A stretch of DNA of 64,000 nucleotides, from contig VWZW01004129.1 in assembly GCA_013397115.1 (NCBI GenBank), positions 1,440,449 to 1,504,448 on the forward strand, in the 5' to 3' direction. The stretch comes from Edolisoma coerulescens (taxonomy: Eukaryota; Chordata; Aves; Passeriformes; Campephagidae). Of the stretch, positions 1 through 10,034 are shown one piece after another (position 1 is the stretch's first letter; each line of letters opens with the position of its first letter). A program made the position numbers and the translations under genes. The notes under the pieces are model-generated. The model was not told the origin of the DNA. It did not search any database and saw nothing but the letters and a program-made list of their open reading frames with translations.

Positions 1-616
1 TCACTCTGTGCTGGTGTCCCAAAGCCAAGGATAGTGTCAGTGTCCTTGCCTTTTTAGCAAACAGCTGCATTCCTTAGGATTGGTGTGAAATTTCAGTTGC
101 AGTACCTTCCTAATTCCTTTTAATCATTGCAAATATTGCAGGCAAGGTGGTGAGCTGTGCTGCTGCTTGGCAGAGACCGGTGAGGTCAGATAAAGGAAAT
201 ATTTTCATTAACTGCACAGGAACTCGAGCCTGGTTCCCCCTGACTCTGGACGGACGTGCTCAGCTCACAGCTGCCCCATTAAAGCACTGAAATCTTTTCA
301 GTTCAGCCATGAGGAGCAAGAAGGTGACAGAAGGAAAGGGTTTGGTCCTTGCCAGGAGCATGACAGATACCTGCTCACATTTCTGCCTGCCAAAGATCTG
401 TGTGGAGACTTGGTGAGAGCTGGGAGGGTTACACCTGCAGGGCCACACCAGCCTCAGGCATTTTTCCCATCTCTAAAACATTCTCTCTGTTTTAAGTTGG
501 ATTTTGGAGATTTCTTGGCGTCCAAGTGTGTCATTGACACCCTTTACTGCAGTTCGTACAAATCTGTCCCTTCTTTCCTGTTGACTTTATGTTAAAGAAG
601 AGATAATACCAAAGTT

Positions 617-636
617 ACACACACACAGACACACAC
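617..636. repeat. Short (AC)n microsatellite
   Basis: About ten AC dinucleotides interrupted by one AG. It is an intronic simple repeat with no sign of function. Confidence 0.8.
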
Positions 637-1017
637 TTGGGGAAGTTTTGTCTCTGGATCTGAACTAAGTGGCTCATTCCTCTCTTAATTTTCCATGTTT
701 AATTCAAAAGGAAACATTAAAATGGCAGGAGCTGAGCCAAGACAGGGAGGGTTCCTATGAAATAGTTTCTCTAACACTGTTACTATGGCAAGAAACCTCT
801 TATCTCTTAATGTTGGTGCCCCGCACCCATCACAGCAGTATCTGAACTGCTCAAGGTGAACCTCTTCCCATGGACATGTGGGGCAGCTCCAGTTTGGACT
901 CTGCTGCAGTAGTGTGGGAAAAGTGTTGTGTAATCCCAGTTGAGGGTTTTGTCAGCTGTGTTAGCTCTGAGATCTTCCTTGCCATTTGTAGCAAACATGT
1001 CCTACAAAACAGTTTGG

Positions 1018-1100
1018 GGTTTGTTTTGTTTCTTTTTGTTTCTTTTTTTTTTTTCTCCTTAAAAAACAAAAGCCCAAAACACAAAAGAAAGAGCAAAACA
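1018..1100. repeat. T-rich then A-rich low-complexity tract
   Basis: A run of T with scattered G and C (about 1020-1056) is followed by an A-rich tract (about 1061-1100). The two halves are roughly complementary, so this is a weak imperfect inverted repeat. It is most simply explained as low-complexity intronic sequence. Confidence 0.5.
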
Positions 1101-1534
1101 GATGAGGAAAAGAGACATTAGCCTGCCTTCTTGTGTTGTAACTGGACAGCGTCTGTGCATCAGCCTCAAGGATTTCATGGTCTATTTTCCTTCCACTCGA
1201 TTTAACTTCCTTCTTGCTCTAATTCTGAAATTACTCCCACATTTCACTGAATCCCTCCATTTTAGTTTCCATCTTGCTTTGTTCTTTCCTGATGCCGTTT
1301 GATCTGGGGTCTCTGCTGTTTTTGTTGCGTTGGCGTCGAAAGAGACTTGGGTGTTTCTGCTGCCTGAAGCTCTTGCTTTCAAAATAACTCAGCTCATTGC
1401 ATCTGGGGACCAGGTACTGAGGGCAAGGGCATTGCTGGGTGCATAATGCTGGCAAAAAAAGTGAAGGCAGGGATTTAGAGAGGGGTTTTGTCAGACAAAA
1501 AGGGGCTCTTAGATTCCTTGCGATGTCCCTGCTC

Positions 1535-1604
1535 ATTGCAGGGGTGAGTCTGGACTAGGTGACCTTTAAAGGTCCCTCCCAACCCAAACTATTCTGTGAT
1601 TCCT
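1535..1604 (+). mobile_element. CR1 LINE, extreme 3' end only
   Basis: About 70 bases match the terminal segment of avian CR1 in sense orientation: 'ggactaggtgacctttaaagg' followed by 'cccaacccaaactattctgtgat'. Nothing upstream resembles CR1, so the copy is severely 5'-truncated, as most CR1 insertions are. Confidence 0.85.
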
Positions 1605-1694
1605 TGTATTTTTAGGGGTACCAGTAGTAGATGGTGTGTATAAAAAAGAGGCCATTTTAAGCTTGTTGGCTGGTTTCTGGAGAGGCTGGGTACT

Positions 1695-2222
1695 GATGGG
1701 CACCTCAGCTATATCACACCTCCAATCCTGTGTTCAGTTTTGGGTCCCTCTCTGCAAGAAGGACATTGATGTGCTGCAGCCTGTCCAGAGAAGGGCAGTG
1801 GAGCTGGGGAAGTGTCTGGAGCACAAGTCTGATGAGGAGCAGCTGAGGGAGCTGGGGGGCTCACCCTGAAAAAAGGAGTCTCAAGGGGACCTTATTGCTC
1901 TCTACAACTCCCTGACAGGAGGGCACAGCCAGGTGGGGTTTGGTCTCTTCTCACAGGTAACAAGTGATAGGACAAGAGGAAATGGCCTCAAGTTGTGCCA
2001 GGGGAGGTTTAGGTTGGATATTAAAAAATACCTTCAGTCAAAGGGTGGTCTAACATTGGAACAGACTGCCCAGGGAAGTGCTGGAGTCACCATCCCTGGA
2101 AGTGTTCAGAAAATGTAGATGTGGTGCTTGGGGACATGGTTTAGTGGTGGCCTTGGCAGTGCTGGGTTAATGGTTGGAGTCCATGTCCTTAGGGGTGTTT
2201 TCCAACCTAAAGGATTCCATGG
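1695..2222 (+). mobile_element. CR1 LINE fragment, sense
   Basis: This 5'-truncated CR1 covers the end of the reverse-transcriptase ORF and the 3'UTR. Diagnostic stretches are 'tgtgttcagttttgggtccc', 'tccagagaagggcagtggag', 'gaggagcagctgagggagct', 'gataggacaagaggaaatgg' and the closing 'ttccaacctaaaggattcca'. The reading frames are broken by stops and indels, so it is a dead copy. It lies about 90 bases after another CR1 3' end, so the two are separate insertions. Confidence 0.9.
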
Positions 2223-2599
2223 CCCATGCAAGACGTGGCCCATAGAGTCAACAGCACTAAAATCCTTGTGCTCGTGGATAGGGGTGATCCAGGCAATTAG
2301 TCTGGATTTCCATAAGCACTATGGCAGAGGTATTCCCTAGGACAGAAGAAGCTGAGCAGCTTGGGTGGGAGCATGGATTAGTGATCAGTGTACAGGCAGG
2401 GAATGGTGAGTAGGGAAAAAGGGCCAGTTCCTGCAGGGAGGGACATCATGAGTGGACAAACCAGGGTCTGACTCTAAGCTTAGCTCTGCTTTGAGCAGAG
2501 AATTTCAGGTCCCACCACCTGAAACTGTGACTGTGTGAGCTGTGCTGAAGCTTATGACTGAGTGATTAGGTAATATTATGGCAGATGAAATAAATGCCA

Positions 2600-3246
2600 C
2601 ACAGATAAAGTGATGCATATGGGAAAAACCATACCAGAGTCCACATATGAAGTGATAGACCCTGAGCTGACCATTATCTCAGACAAGGGAGACCTCAGGG
2701 TTTTTGTAGATGGTTCAATGGAAATCTCAGGTCAGTGTCTAGCAGCAGTCAAAAATCAAATCAGGAGTTAAGAAGAAAGGAATATTGAACAAAACAGAGA
2801 ACACAAGCATCTGTTAGATATATGCACCCACAACATGAATACTGTGTGTTGTTCTGATCATCTCAGCTCCAAAGGGACTAGGAAGGGTTCAGGAAAGAGC
2901 AGCAAGGGTCATCAAAGACATAGGATGGCTTCCATAGAACTGTCTGCTAAGGAGGATTAATGGGTTTTTTTTGGAAAAGAGGCTGAAGAGATGATGGTGA
3001 ACTAAAAACATATGTCACAGAAGAGGTGAATAAAAATCTGTTGTCCTCTCTTCTAATACAGGAACTGTACTACCTCAAGGGAAGACAATAGGAGCCAAGT
3101 TCAAAACAGGCAAAAAGAGAAAAAAATTGTATAGACTGGAGAGAATGCTTATCAAAAGGATGTTGTGGCTGTTCAAAATCAACAGGGGTTCATCTTACCA
3201 GACCAAATTAATGGACAGAAAAGATCTATCATGGGTTGCTAAATAC
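2600..3246 (+). mobile_element. Old, diverged CR1/L3-like LINE fragment, sense
   Basis: This is a heavily diverged relic. It keeps the order of landmarks seen at the CR1 ORF2 3' end: 'atactgtgtgttgttctgat', then 'aagagcagcaagggtcatca', then 'gaagaggtgaataaaaatct', then 'gttcaaaacaggcaaaaaga', then an AGAAAAGATCTATCA-like end near 3220. Its wording is closer to the ancient CR1-L3 type of reptiles and birds than to the young avian CR1 copies elsewhere in this window. The exact limits are uncertain by tens of bases. Confidence 0.6.
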
Positions 3247-4629
3247 AGGGATGGCACATCTAGCTGAGGTCATGGAGGTGACAGTAGTTGGAGCCTGGCA
3301 GAACAGTTGGGGAAATCCTGTGTATGCCTGAGCTGTTCTGCTCCTCCCTTTGCATCTGTGTGTAGCTGCTGTGGGGTTTGTGGAGGGGCTGAACCTGTTT
3401 TACCTTCTGTAAAGTCGGGGACGGCATTCTGGGGTTGATCCCATCTTTGTGTCCCTGTGGAGGAGAGAGAAGCTGAGGCATGAGCATGGCAAGAGGTGTT
3501 GAAAAATCTCCAGCCGAGTGTGACACCCTAGAGGGGTGTGGAAGATGGAGACTGGTACAGAGGCAGGTGGTAGAGGAACACTGAGGCATTCCAATGATTG
3601 ATGTACTATGAAAACTTAGACTGACAGGTGGCCAGACAACCTGAGGGGCTCGGATGGATTTCAGATGAACGCACAGCTTCGGTTTCCCGTAGGCGATAGA
3701 CTCTTGTGCATTAAAGGCTGAGTGACCTTCAGCAATTTTGCAAACTAGAAAATGGGGTGCCCAAGCCTATCAAACTCACAAGACCTTTCTTTAAGCTGGG
3801 CATATTGAAGTTGTGTGCCTGAAATCGAGTGTGGATGTAGTGTTTTTCTGGATCATGATTGAAAAGCAAACCACCCTTCTGCAGCAGGAACCATATACTG
3901 CTCAGTTATTGAGACACATTCTGTTTAGTTTGAATTGTTTGAATGTTTCACATTACAATAGAAATCTTTAAGATTTCCAAGAATAATAAGAAGAAATAAA
4001 TTGCATAAGATACATCCAGCTTCCTGAAACAAGCTCTGTTTTGGTCTCTTTTGTGGGGTGAGGTACCATGATGGAGTGTTTTAAGCAGGCAGAAGTTACT
4101 GCCTCCTCAAGGTCTTGCTCCTCAACAACATCGTGTTTTTGCATGGGCTGAAAGTCACAACTGATGTTGTTTGAGCACAAAAACACCAGGTTGTGACATA
4201 GTTTCTCATACCTCCTTATTGCCTTATTCTGCAAGCCTGTGATGACATGAGAGCTACTTGTTGGGAGTAAGTTACTCAGGACAAGTTACTGTGGGGCGTG
4301 GGGGCTGCAGGTTTCTGAGAAACAGGGCCTCCAAGAAGTGAACTGAGCAGCAGGCAGATGTCCCAGGCCGTATCCTGCCATCACATTTTAAGCAGAGCTG
4401 CCCCGCTGAAATCAAGAGGCTTCGTGCTGCTTTCATCCCCATGGAGATCAGCGGGGGAGTTCTTCTTAAAAACCTGTTGGGACCATATGGCATTTTATCA
4501 CTAGAGTTTCTATTTATGTTAAAACTGCTAAGAAAATAACTCACAGTTGTTTTGTCATGCTTAACGCAAGATACTCTGTTTATCTGGCCTAATTTTTAAT
4601 TATTTCTTTTTCCCTGTTACCCTTTCCAG

Positions 4630-4821
4630 GTTCCCTGCTATTCTTATGGTCAGAAGTTGTCCAAACTGGCCATCTTGAGAATAGCCTGTAACTATATCCT
4701 TTCCCTGGCCAGACTAGCAGACCTGGATTACAGCGCTGACCACAGTAACATGAGCTTCTCTGAATGCGTGGAGCAGTGCACTAGGACCTTACAAGCAGAA
4801 GGAAGATCTAAAAAAAGGAAG
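4630..4821 (+). CDS. ATOH8: ATOH8 exon 2: bHLH loop, helix 2 and C-terminal tail
   Basis: ATOH8 is a nuclear bHLH transcription factor of the atonal/NET family, known from work on neural, muscle, liver (hepcidin/BMP) and endothelial development. This internal exon encodes 64 residues in phase 0. It starts VPCYSYGQKLSK (loop and start of helix 2), continues LAILRIACNYILSLARLADL (helix 2) and ends in the tail with SFSECVEQCTRTLQAEGR and KKRK. The helix-2 pattern LSKLAILRIACNYI and the CTRTLQAEGR tail are ATOH8 hallmarks. As far as I recall, the tail differs from human at only a few sites. The acceptor AG is at 4628-4629 after a long pyrimidine tract, and the donor is AAG|GTATGT at 4822. The basic region and helix 1 are in exon 1, outside the window. 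The KKRK run next to the donor could serve as a nuclear localisation signal (inference). If translation ran through the donor it would stop within about 13 codons at TAA, so splicing is needed to reach the proper end. Confidence 0.97.
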
Positions 4822-6011
4822 GTATGTTACAGCCTCTCCCCCACCTCACCCCTTAAATAATGGTAAAAGTTACAAAAGGGCGAAAAAAAAAAAGGGAAAA
4901 AAAAAATCCAAAGTAGTTTCCTTCCTTTCTGAACCTTGTGAAATTTTCCTGATTTTTTTTATCCCTCGCCTTGCTCTCTCTTTTTCTCCTCCATCCATCT
5001 GATCTTGTAATAACCACATTCCTCCCTAATCAAAAGCTTTTCTCTCCTCCCCGTCCTCCGCGCCAGGCTCTTCCCCTCGTTAGTCGCCCATCGTGTGTTT
5101 CAACACGAGCGTGATCCTATTAAGAGTCATCTTGGGACTGTTACTTGTTAAACCAAACCAACCTTGAGTCGCCTTTTGGAGCCTGTAAAACACTGTCGCC
5201 CGCCTGTGTTTTCTGTTTTGTTTAATCTAACACTTATCTCTGAGAAAAATCACCCGACAACAAAAAAAAGGTAGCTAATGGAGACATTGTATGTATAAAC
5301 ACATTAGTAAGATGTATGACCTGAAGGACATGTGGGTATCTTGAGGAAACAACGTTAAATCTAATTATGCCTTGCATTCCTTTAGGTTACTTAACACTGA
5401 ACCAATTAGGTGAAATCATCGTCAAGCGGCAGGAGGAGGAAGCAGAGCGTTCTGCCAGTTTTCCTCTCAGAGAGTGACATGGGTGAATTAAAGGAGTGAT
5501 TGATGTCTTTGTTCAGGCTTTTATGACAAAAAGAGTTTTGTAAACTTGAATTGAACTTCCCCCTGCTCTCTGAGCTTGCTTGTCAGGCGGGATAATAAAT
5601 CAGCAGGATTTTAATGGATGAATGGGCAGCTAAGCTGGGGAGCAGGCTCCTTCCCCGGTGTTGTTAAGATCTGCCTCTGATTCGGGCAGGTTTCCTCACT
5701 TTTCCTTCTCTTTAGCCCAACAAATCATCCTGCAGCAATTTGGTTTATAAATAAACACAATAGCACACTCCCTGTTGCTTCCTCTGGCTGTCATGGGCTG
5801 TATTTATGCCCATGGAGCAGCAGTGCCAGGCGGAGACGCGGCACCGCTCGCCCACAGCCGACAGCACCACCGGGGACTGGGAGGTGTGGGGGGAGCTCCT
5901 GGGCACAGCCCAAAATTGGGGGTTCACTGTGGGGTCTGTAGTGCCACAGGCAGTCGTGTCCCAGGGACACTGAAGTGGTGCTACAACCCTAGGGCAAGGT
6001 GAGAGTTGGTT

Positions 6012-6240
6012 CTTGGGTCTCCTTCCCAAGTTAAGATGGGGAGAAGAAAACCATCATTTTTGGGGCTTCAGCAGGTTGCTGGTTGGGTCTTGGGTCCCCT
6101 CTCCAGGTCAAGAAGGGGATGAGCATCCTTTGTGAGGCTTTAGCAGATTGCTAGTTAGGTCTTGGGTCCCCTCCCAAGGTCAAAATGGAGGGAAAGAAGA
6201 GAATGAGCATCCTTCATGGGGCTTCAGCACGTTTCTGGGC
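6012..6240. repeat. Three-copy minisatellite, unit about 72-80 bp
   Basis: Each unit opens with CTTGGGTC (6012, 6089 and 6161). It continues with a CC-rich stretch, then 'aagttaagatggggag', 'aggtcaagaaggggatgag' or 'aggtcaaaatggaggg', and closes with 'ggggcttcagcaggttgctgg' or a close variant. Start-to-start spacing is 77 then 72 bases. The copies differ at many positions, so the duplication is not recent. Confidence 0.85.
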
Positions 6241-9004
6241 TGCTGTTCTGGCTTTGGGTGCCCAGTGGGCTGAGACCCATTGTCTTGGCTTATGTAAACC
6301 AAGGCAGGCTTAAAGACAGAAAACAAGGAGCTAGATTTTAAATGGCTCCAAATCCCAGGGTGTTCACATCTGAGGGTTAGGGCTGGGCCCATCCTTAATT
6401 TAAAAAATAAATTAAGAATTAAAAGCCTTCCATTTACGGTGTTGGCTCTCTAAAGTTCTCTCCAGAGTGGATGCATGGAGAAAAGCCCCGAGCCCATCGA
6501 GAGTGTGTGAACAATGGAACTCTCACAGGGCACCTCCCGCCTCCCAACAGGCACCACCAACCCACAGAAACAGCATCACCAGGAGAAAATCTGCCTTCTC
6601 TCCACGTTCTTGAAGGACACCCACCCTAACCCTTCTCCAGAAGCCCTCTCTGAAAAGAAAGCCAGGCTTTATACCTGAGGCGGGGTCTTAATCCCTGCTC
6701 TGTCTTGCTTTTCTTGCTGGAAATTATAGAACATGCATTTCTGCTGGAAGTTTAGGGCAGCCCCAGAGCACACAGATTCCCTTGTGGATGACAAGTACAA
6801 TTTTTATTTCCAGCAGTATTTGCTCAGGTGATGGCAGGAGCACATCCAGCTGCTAAGGAAGCCAAAACCAGCAGGTACCACTAAGTATCTCTGGTAATTC
6901 CCGGCAGATAGGAGTGGGGATGCAAAGCCTGGGCTGGGAGGACTCATCTTGCTTGTCTCCCTTCCTCCTTGAGCCAAGCAAATCGTGAGCACAAGGGAGG
7001 AAAAGGCTGTTGTCAGAGGGAAATTACAGATCCGGGATGGCTGTGCAGCGACGATCCAAGCTCTGGATGTCAGGTGGTGTGAAGGGATGTCTCTCCTGGG
7101 GGGTCTCACACGGGCGGCTGGATGAGGATACAATGGCTTGGCCCAAAATCGCCGCGCCCTCGTTAATGTTGAAATCGGCACGTTTTTGTAAGCTCTGTGT
7201 GTTTTTAATCAGGTCTCTGAAACCACTGCTCACTGAGCAGTTCCTCTGAATTATCGACTCTGGGGTGGTTGTTATTTTGTTATTGGTTTTTTGAGTTTCC
7301 TTTTATATTCTCTCTTAAAAAAATCACAGCAATCCTGAGCACAGACCTCCGCTTCTTGAGCTCCACGTTAGGTCCACGACACCCTTATCTCCTGTCATCT
7401 CCATTTTATTGTGTGTCTGCCTCTCTCACTCTCTCAGCTCTCTGGTTGCGATGTGCTGTGGCACCGTGAGCTTTTCACACAAAAAAGTAGCTGGTTGGAG
7501 TTTGTTTTGGCAGGCAGGGACTCCAGATGTTGCATTTGCTGGATTGTGCATTGCCGTTTGCTTTGTTTTTGGGGGCGAATTATCATGTGTCCCTAACGTT
7601 AGGTTGTTGTTCAGATTTTGCTGTTGCAATAGGAAATTTACTGAATAGTTTTACCCCCCTTTCTACTCCCATTTAGATAATTAGAAAAGTTGGCTTTAGC
7701 CTTTCGAAGTTGACTAGGAAAAAAAATCCCCTTCTCTGTCCTAACTACAGTCACAAGGTGATTTTAGTTCTTACAACTGAGATTTGACTGAGGGTGTTTG
7801 GTGGTGGGAGATCTCATTTATAAGCAACAAAGGAGGCTTCAGATGCCTTTTCTTAAAAAAGAAGAAAAAAAAGCTGACTGGGGGGGGGTGGGGGTGGTGA
7901 ATTCTGATGATAGTTTTCATTCTTTAAAGCTGCCTCTTGCTTGGTTTTACAAACGATCTGGACGAAGCCTTGTCCTTAACCATGCACCCAGGAGTTGCAC
8001 CGCATTGGAGATCTGGGTTGCGACACCCTCAGCAGAGCCCCAAGTCCTGCTGGGGCCACACTGGTGTCCTGGAAAAAGGGGGGAACTGCTTTCAGCTCCG
8101 GCCAGGAGCATTCTCTGGCAGCACAGAGGATGCAACAGCAAAAGAAAGGGAACTCCAAGTTTTCCTTACCCCCAAGGTACCCTGTTTTTGCATGGCACAT
8201 GGTCCTCAGTGGCCAGGGGCCGTCTGAAAGCCTCACATGGATTCTGTAGTGTTTGGGGTCCAGCTTGCTGGTCCCACAGTCTCTTTTTCCAGCTTTTCCC
8301 CCCATAGCTCTGAATTCTGGTGCCCTGCAGGAAAGCAGCTCAGGGTCAGGATGGGACTGTAGGGTGCATGGCTGGGGGCTCTCCCTGGAGACTGACATTT
8401 TTAGGGGTGCAGAGCTGTGCATCACAGCCCCCAGATCTTCCAGCCCCAAAGCTGGGGGGCAGACCTTGCTTCCCCAGCAATCAGCACAACAACAGCCCTT
8501 CAGTCTACTCAGAGCAGGATCCAGCCGCGGACAAACACCCTGCACAGCGCTCCCAGCACCCAAAACCCCAAACGCCCATGGCAAGGTTCGTTTTCTTTCC
8601 CTTCCCCTCCCCTTTTTGCTTCTGATTAGCCCCATTGCTAGGCAGCAGCATCGCCGCGGCCATGGGAGCTCAGCCGGAGCAGGGAGGGATGGGTGAGGGA
8701 TTTTTTTTCTTTCTCTCTGCTTCATCCTCCCCCCCGTCCCGGCTCTTCTGGCAGTCGCAGACTCCAGATGTTCGGAGCGCGAGCTGGGAAGTCCTGCTGG
8801 CGCCACTTGGGGCAGAGGGCAGGGGAAAGGCACGCGAGCTGGAACCCGGAGTACTCAGTCACTGCAGGACTTGGCGCATTCCCCAGCTCGCTGCTGGCAC
8901 ATTCCCCAGCTCTCTCCTGGCCATCTGTTCCAAAAAAACACTTTCAGAACCTCATCATCACTCAGGATACAACACTGCGAGCAGCTGTTAGCGAGGCAGA
9001 AGGA

Positions 9005-9063
9005 AAGAAAAAAAAAAAAAAAAAAGAAACACACACACACATTAAAAAAAAAAAAAACCAAAA
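9005..9063. repeat. A-run / (AC)n / A-run compound simple repeat
   Basis: An 18-base A run is followed by about six AC dinucleotides and another 14-base A run. It lies in ATOH8 intron 2 and is likely length-polymorphic. Confidence 0.85.
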
Positions 9064-9897
9064 CCATTCGAAAGGTCTCTTTGTGAGAGAGGAAACTGGG
9101 TTATGAATAACAGGCGAGCAGTTGGAGCTCAATAAAAGTTTTCGGCTGGAATTTAGTTTCTTGTTTTTGTGCTTGTGTGTGGATGAGCACAGACGCAAGG
9201 AATTAAAAATTAAAAATATCCTTTATATGTATCTTTTCCCAGATAATTAAATGATATAGAAACATATATGAATGAAAAGCTTCTCTGTTTGTTGCAGCCT
9301 GCTGCACTAAGAGGGCTGACATTATGCCTGTAATTATTGCATTATATAAAATAGTTATTGTGGTGGTGTGCCATGCCTTGATGCCTCCTCATTGCTGCCT
9401 TGCTAAAAGCAGAGCTCCTGCTGTAGGTAACACTTATTCCCACTGAAAAAATTGAAAGGAGGGTGTTCTGCGGTCATATTTGCTTGCAGGGGTGAACAAG
9501 TTAAGGGTTTATATTATAAAAGAGAAATGGTAGTGGCAGGCTTGATTTGTACAGCACTGAAACCATTTGCTTGGAGCATATTTTTTTGATAACACTGTAT
9601 CATGACTCGTGATTTGTTTAGACAAAGCCCTGAGATAAAGCCACAGCTCCCAACCCCTGGTTTGTGCGGATGATCCTGGCTGCAGGGTCTTGCTGTTATT
9701 GATCATCTGATATTGATTATCAGAACCATTCAGAGCCAGCACAGTAAAACCGTGATGATCTGCATGGCATTTCTTCCTCGTGGCTTCCCATCCTGTGTGG
9801 GGAGGAGGGGGTCTCATAATGAGATTCGACCTCCCTTTCCCTGCAGTTTGACTTAGCAGAGGTTCCTCTTTAAAAATAGCTTCATTTCCCTGCTAGG

Positions 9898-10010
9898 ACT
9901 TGCCGGCGAGAGCGGGCAGCCCGCCAGTCTGCTTCCCCACGGCCGCCAGCTCCGCGGGCTCCGGGGAGGAGCTGGACCACGGCATAGCAGCGACCCGCTC
10001 CGAGCCGCCT
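9898..10010. promoter_or_regulatory. Compact CpG-rich cluster inside ATOH8 intron 2
   Basis: About 15 CpG dinucleotides fall in about 115 bases (for example 'gccggcgagagcgggc' and 'cacggccgccagctccgcgg'), in an intron otherwise depleted of CpG. Retention of CpGs suggests an unmethylated element in the germ line, such as an enhancer or alternative promoter. That is inference. No TATA box or obvious first exon is visible next to it. Confidence 0.4.
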
Positions 10011-10034
10011 GTCCATCTGTCCATCTGTCCATCT
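10011..10034. repeat. Three tandem copies of GTCCATCT
   Basis: Three exact copies of an 8-bp unit abut the CpG cluster. It is a small simple repeat with no evident function. Confidence 0.85.

Larger units (their letters stand above)
1..4629 (+). other. ATOH8: ATOH8 intron 1, 3' portion
   Basis: This stretch precedes the acceptor of ATOH8 exon 2 and holds no coding exon that I can recognise. The bHLH basic region and helix 1 are encoded by exon 1, which must lie upstream of base 1. Open frames here are short and look random. The identifiable content is a CA repeat near 620, a T-run followed by A-rich sequence near 1030-1100, and three CR1-family pieces between 1535 and 3246. The final 60 bases form a long pyrimidine-rich tract (ttaattatttctttttccctg and on to ctttccag), as expected upstream of a strong acceptor. 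Confidence 0.8.

Noticed and set aside
1636..2340. Three adjacent + strand open frames
   Set aside because: The first two are pieces of one broken CR1 copy. The third starts in its 3' end and runs into flanking DNA. None is a gene.
5475..5500. Acceptor-like TTTTCCTCTCAG soon after exon 2 as an alternative last ATOH8 exon
   Set aside because: It would add RVTWVN before a stop, which does not match the ATOH8 C-terminus. The site at 12758 gives Glu-stop.
7976..8833. 285-codon open frame on the - strand inside ATOH8 intron 2, the longest in the window
   Set aside because: It lies in GC-rich sequence with few stops. The peptide is low in structure, rich in Arg/Pro/Ser/Cys, and shows no domain. 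Overlapping long frames exist on both strands.
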